DNA of 64,000 nt from Symsagittifera roscoffensis (taxonomy: Eukaryota; Xenacoelomorpha; Acoela; Convolutidae). The notes below the pieces were generated by a model. That model ran no database searches. It worked only from the letters and a program-made list of their open reading frames with translations, and was not told the origin of the DNA. Location of the stretch: contig NC_087067.1 in NCBI RefSeq assembly GCF_963678635.1, positions 18,483,639 through 18,547,638 of the forward strand. Direction: 5' to 3'. A program made the position numbers and the translations under genes. Below, one piece after another: positions 59,854 through 64,000 of this stretch (position 1 is its first letter; each line of letters starts with the position of its first letter).

Positions 59854-59926
59854 TGCTGCTGTCCAGGATCGAACTGGGTACCTTCTGCGTGTTAGGCAGA
59901 TGTGATAACCGCTACACCCTAGCACC
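59854..59926 (-). tRNA. tRNA-Val-like(AAC)
   Basis: Duplicate of 56150-56222. Confidence 0.5.
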
Positions 59927-60703
59927 TTAGCTTTTTGAAGGAGCTTCTTTTTCTTGTTTTGCAAACCTGGATTTTTTGTCATCAGTGCGTTTGTCGAAAA
60001 TTTCGGTAAAGCTTCGCATGTCTTAATGTATTTTCGTCACGTGTCAGGCAATTTTTCTGGAGTTAGTTGAAATATAATTTTCAACGAACAAAATCTTTGT
60101 ACAGACCTTATTCATCATTTTCATGATAGTTGACTTTCTGATGCTGTCCAGGATAGAACTGTAGACCTGCGTGTACGGCAGACGTGATAACTGCTACACC
60201 ATAGCACATGAGTGTTCTTAAGTAGCTTCTTTTTCTTGTTTTGCAGACCTGGAATTTTTGTCATCAGTGCGTTTGTCGAAAATTTCGGAAAAATTTCGCA
60301 TGTCTTAATGTATTTTTGGTCACATGTTAGGCAATTTATCAGGAGTTACTTGAAACATAATTTCCAACGAGCAAATTCTTTGTACAGTCCTTTTTCATCA
60401 TTTTCATGATAGTTGACTTTCTGATGCTGTCCAGGATCGAATTGTAGACCTACGTGTGAGGCAGACGTGATAACCGCTACACCACAGTAGCTGAGCTTTC
60501 TCAAGTAGCTTCTTTTTCTTGTTTTGCAGACCTGGAATTTTTATCATCAGTGCGTTTGTCGAAATTTTCGGAAAAATTTCGCATTTCTCAATGAATTTTC
60601 GTCACGTGTTAGGCAATTTTTCTGGAGTTAGTTGAAATATAAATTCCAACGAGCAAAATCTTTGTACATTCCTTATTATTTATTTTTATGATAGTTGATT
60701 TTC

Positions 60704-60776
60704 TGCTGCTGTCCAGGATCGAACTGGAGACCTTCTGCGTGTTAGGCAGACGTGATAACCGCTACACCACAGCACC
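60704..60776 (-). tRNA. tRNA-Val(AAC), one mismatch
   Basis: Consensus apart from gctgctg, which puts G71 opposite G2. Confidence 0.7.
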
Positions 60777-61270
60777 TGAGATTTCTCAAGTAGCTTCTTT
60801 TTGTTGTTTCGCAGACCTGGAATTGTTGTCATCAGTGCGTTTGTCGAAAACTTCGGTAAAACTTCGCATGTCTTAATGTATTTTCGTCACATGTCAAGCA
60901 ATTTTTCTGGAGTTACTTGAAACATAATTTCCAACGAGCAAATTCTTTGTACAGTCCTTATTCATCATTTTCATGATAGTTGACTTTCTGATGCTGTCCA
61001 GGATCGAATTGTAGACCTACGTCTGAGGCAGACGTGATAACCGCTACACCACAGCAGCTGAGCTTTCTCAAGTAGCTTTTTTTTTCTTGTTTTGCAGACT
61101 AGAATTTTTATCATCAGTGCGTTTGTCGAAAATTTCGGAAAAATTTCGCATGTCTCAATGAATTTTCGTCACGTGTTCGGCAATTTTTCTGGAGTTAGTT
61201 GAAACATAATTTCCAACGAGCAAAATCTTTGTACATTCCTTATTAATCATTTTAATGATAATTGATTTTC

Positions 61271-61343
61271 TGATGCTGTCCAGGATCCAACTGGAGACCT
61301 TCTGCGTGTGAGTCAGACGTGATAACCGCTACACCACAGCACC
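61271..61343 (-). tRNA. tRNA-Val(CAC), B box damaged
   Basis: T loop TTGGATC and A31-G39, as at 9404. Acceptor and D arm intact. Confidence 0.55.
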
Positions 61344-62401
61344 TGATATTTCCCAAGTAGCTTCTTTTTGTTGTTTCGCAGACCTGGAATTGTTGTCATC
61401 AGTGCGTTTGTCGAAAACTTCGGTAAAACTTCGCATGTCTTAATGTATTTTCGTCACATGTCAGGCCATTTTTCTGGAGTTAGTTGAAACATAATTTCCA
61501 ACGAGCAAAATCTTTGTACAGTCCCTATTCATCATTTTCATGATAGTTGACTTTCTGATGCTGTCCAGGATCGAATTGTAGACCTGCGTGTGAGGCAGAC
61601 GTGATAACCGCTACACCATAGCACCTGAGCTTTCTCAAGTAGCTTCTTTTTCTCGTTTTGCAGACCTGAAATTTTTGTCATCAGTGCGTTTGTCGAAAAT
61701 TTCGGAAAAACTTCGCATGTCCTAATGTATTTTCGTCACATGCTGGGCCCTTTTTCTGGAGTTAGTTGAAATATAGTTTTCAACAAACAAAATCTTTGTA
61801 CAGTCCTTATTCATCATTTTCATGATAGTTCACTTTCTGATGCTGTCCAGGATCGAACTGTAGACCTGCGTGTAACGCAGACGTGATAACTGCTACACCA
61901 TAGCACATGAGTGTTCATAAGTAGCTTCTTTTTCTTGTTTTGCAGACCTGGAATTTTTGTCATCAGTGCGTTTGTCGAAAATTTCGGAAAAACTTCGCAT
62001 GTCTTAATGTATTTTTGGTCACATGTTAGGCAATTTTTCAGGAGTTACTTGAAACATAATTTCCAACGAGCAAATTCTTTGTACAGTCCTTATTCATCAT
62101 TTTCATGATAGTTGACTTTCTGATGCTGTCCAGGATCGAATTGTAGACCTACGTGTGAGGCAGACGTGACAACCGCTACACCACAGCAGCTGAGCTTTCT
62201 CAAGTAGCTTCTTTTTCTTGTTTTGCAGACTGGAGTTTTTATCATCAGTGCGTTTGTCGAAAATTTCGGAAAAATTTCGCATGTCTCAATGAATTTTTGT
62301 CACGTGTTAGGCAATTTTTCTGGAGTTAGTTGAAATATAATTTCCAACGAGCAAAATCTTTATACAGTCCCTATTCATCATTTTCATGATAGTTGATTTT
62401 C

Positions 62402-62474
62402 TGATGCTGTCCAGGATCCAACTGGAGACCTTCTGCGTGTGAGTCAGACGTGATAACCGCTACACCACAGCACC
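62402..62474 (-). tRNA. tRNA-Val(CAC), B box damaged
   Basis: Copy of 61271-61343, 1131 bp on. Confidence 0.55.
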
Positions 62475-63251
62475 TGATATTTCCCAAGTAGCTTCTTTTT
62501 GTTGTTTCGCAGACCTGGAATTGTTGTCATCAGTGCGTTTGTCGAAAACTTCGGTAAAACTTCGCATGTCTTAATGTATTTTCGTCACATGTCAGGCAAT
62601 TTTTCTGGAGTTAGTTGAAACATAATTTCCAACGAGCAAAATCTTTATACAGTCCCTATTCATCATTTTCATGATAGTTGACTTTCTGATGCTGTCCAGG
62701 ATCGAATTGTAGACCTGCGTGTGAGGCAGACGTGATAACCGCTACACCACAGCACCTGAGCTTTCTCAAGTAGCTTCTTTTTCTTGTTTTGCAGACCTGA
62801 AATTTTTGTCATCAGTGCGTTTGTCGAAAATTTCGGAAAAACTTCGCATGTCCTAATGTATTTTCGTCACATGCTGGGCCCTTTTTCTGGAGTTAGTTGA
62901 AATATAATTTTCAACAAACAAAATCTTTGTACAGTCCTTATTCATCATTTTCATGATAGTTCACTTTCTGATGCTGTCCAGGAACGAACTGTAGACCTGC
63001 GTGTAAGGCAGACGTGATAACTGCTACACCATAGCACATGAGTGTTCATAAGTAGCTTCTTTTTCTTGTTTTGCAGACCTGGAATTTTTGTCATCAGTGC
63101 GTTTGTCGAAAATTTCGGAAAAACTTCGCATGTCTTAATGTATTTTTGGTCACATGTTAGGCAATTTTTCAGGAGTTAGTTGAGATATAATTTCCAACGA
63201 GCAAAATCTTTGTACATTCCTTATTATTCATTTTTATGATAAATGATTTTC

Positions 63252-63324
63252 TGATGCAGTCCAGGATCGAACTGGAGACCTTCTGCGTGTGAGGCAGACG
63301 TGATAACCGCTACACCACAGCACC
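63252..63324 (-). tRNA. tRNA-Val(CAC), one acceptor mismatch
   Basis: Consensus except gatgcag, which gives T6-T67. Anticodon, D and T arms intact. Confidence 0.75.
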
Positions 63325-63536
63325 TGAGCTTTCTCAAGTAGCTTCTTTTTCTTGTTTTGCAGACCTGGAATTTTTATCATCAGTGCGTTTGTCGAAAATT
63401 TCGGAAAAATTTCGCATGTCTCAATGAATTTTCGTCACGTGTTAGGCAATTTTTCTGGAGTTAGTTGAAATATAATTTCCAACGAGCAAAATCTTTGTAC
63501 ATTCCTTATTATTCAATTTTATGATAATTGATTTTG

Positions 63537-63609
63537 TGATGCTGTCCAGGATCGAACTGGAGACCTTCTGCGTGTGAGGCAGACGTGATAACCGCTACAC
63601 CACAGCACC
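63537..63609 (-). tRNA. tRNA-Val(CAC), perfect cloverleaf
   Basis: Identical to the AAC consensus except for a single change in the loop (CTCACAC), which gives anticodon CAC. All stems pair and A and B boxes are intact. It is the best CAC copy, in the CAC-rich right end. Confidence 0.85.
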
Positions 63610-64000
63610 TGATATTTCTCAAGTAGCTTCTTTTTGTTGTTTCGCAGACCTGGAATTGTTGTCATCAGTGTGTTTGTCGAAAACTTCGGTAAAACTTCGC
63701 ATGTCTTAATGTATTTTCGTCACATGTCAGGCAATTTTTCTGGAGTTAGTTGAAACATAATTTCCAACGAGCAAAATCTTTGTACAGTCCCAGTCATCAT
63801 TTTCATGATAGTTGACTTTCTGATGCTGTCCAGGATCGAATTGTAGACCTGCATGTGAGGCAGACGTGATAACCGCTACACCACAGCACCTGATATTTGT
63901 CAAGTAGCTTCTTTTTGTTGTTTCGCAGACTGGAATTTTTATCATCAGTGCGTTTGTCGAAAATTCCGGAAAAATTTCGCATGTCTCAATGAATTTTCGT

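Larger units (their letters stand above)
53690..61075 (+). repeat. 3704-bp tandem segmental duplication
   Basis: Two units, about 53690-57393 and 57394-61075, each with satellite, the non-satellite island, and six or seven tRNA copies (55866, 56150, 56435, 56718, 57000, 57285 and their partners at +3704). Only scattered single-base differences seen, for example 54050/57754 and 54559/58263. Confidence 0.9.
61076..64000 (-). repeat. CAC-rich satellite array, right end (10 copies)
   Basis: tRNA copies: 61271 CAC, 61556-61625 CAC, 61838-61907 UAC, 62121-62190 CAC, 62402 CAC, 62687-62756 CAC, 62969-63038 UAC, 63252 CAC, 63537 CAC, 63821-63890 CAC. A four-monomer repeat of 1131 bp links 61271-61838 with 62402-62969. 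Spacers of this block read ccaacgagcaaaatc and catgatagttgac; the array continues past the window edge. Confidence 0.9.

Noticed and set aside
1..64000. CRISPR array
   Set aside because: Units are about 285 bp with no short repeat/unique spacer alternation, no cas genes, and eukaryotic pol III signals.
1..64000. Ordinary tRNA-derived SINE cluster
   Set aside because: Units are strictly head to tail at fixed spacing, without poly-A or LINE-type tails and without target-site duplications, and the tRNA keeps its full 3' half. The array could still descend from a SINE or a single tRNA gene.
1..64000. Entamoeba-type tRNA gene array
   Set aside because: Those arrays have near-identical units with short tandem repeats and often several isoacceptors; here monomers are diverged and organised in higher-order repeats. 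I cannot exclude a protist host.

Overview
The window is almost entirely one head-to-tail eukaryotic satellite array. The monomer is about 285 bp, and nearly every monomer carries a 73-nt tRNA-valine-like gene on the minus strand. I read 213 tRNA-like copies by eye: about 205 full-length on the minus strand, two full-length on the plus strand, and the rest truncated, fold-back or interrupted. The best copies (7975-8047, 14006-14078, 40858-40930, 57000-57072, 63537-63609) have a fully paired cloverleaf, consensus internal A and B boxes for RNA polymerase III, U33 and discriminator A73. About 140 copies have anticodon AAC, about 28 UAC and 16 CAC; a few have GAC or non-valine anticodons inside the same valine body.

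The organism is a eukaryote with an AT-rich genome. The evidence is pol III internal promoters, a tRNA gene without encoded CCA, a higher-order-repeat satellite and a 200-N scaffold gap (13049-13248). I cannot name the taxon; an invertebrate is a guess.

Layout. 1-12143: diverse array with dimeric, trimeric and tetrameric sub-arrays, and one tRNA copy interrupted by foreign DNA (9716-9846). 12144-13436: inverted, palindrome-rich, rearranged stretch around the gap. 13437-18690: array containing a 1709-bp (6-mer) tandem duplication. 18690-24834: regular 1140-bp four-monomer higher-order repeat. 24750-26133: 692-bp tandem duplication carrying a fold-back tRNA. 26270-36650: array with 7-mer and longer duplications. 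36868-54095: array in which about 5 kb recurs 10.74 kb away, with an 831-bp trimer repeated between the copies. 53690-61075: 3704-bp tandem duplication; each copy holds a 1.7-kb non-satellite island with a frameshifted, unrecognised ORF and a CCAAT-containing minisatellite. 61076-64000: CAC-rich array.

I see no convincing conventional protein gene. The many short ORFs in the array are antisense readings of the tRNA and spacer. Whether any tRNA copy is transcribed or charged cannot be told from sequence. The array may be a dead satellite born from a tRNA gene, or a tRNA gene reservoir. Most copies have one or more stem mismatches, while a handful remain perfect.
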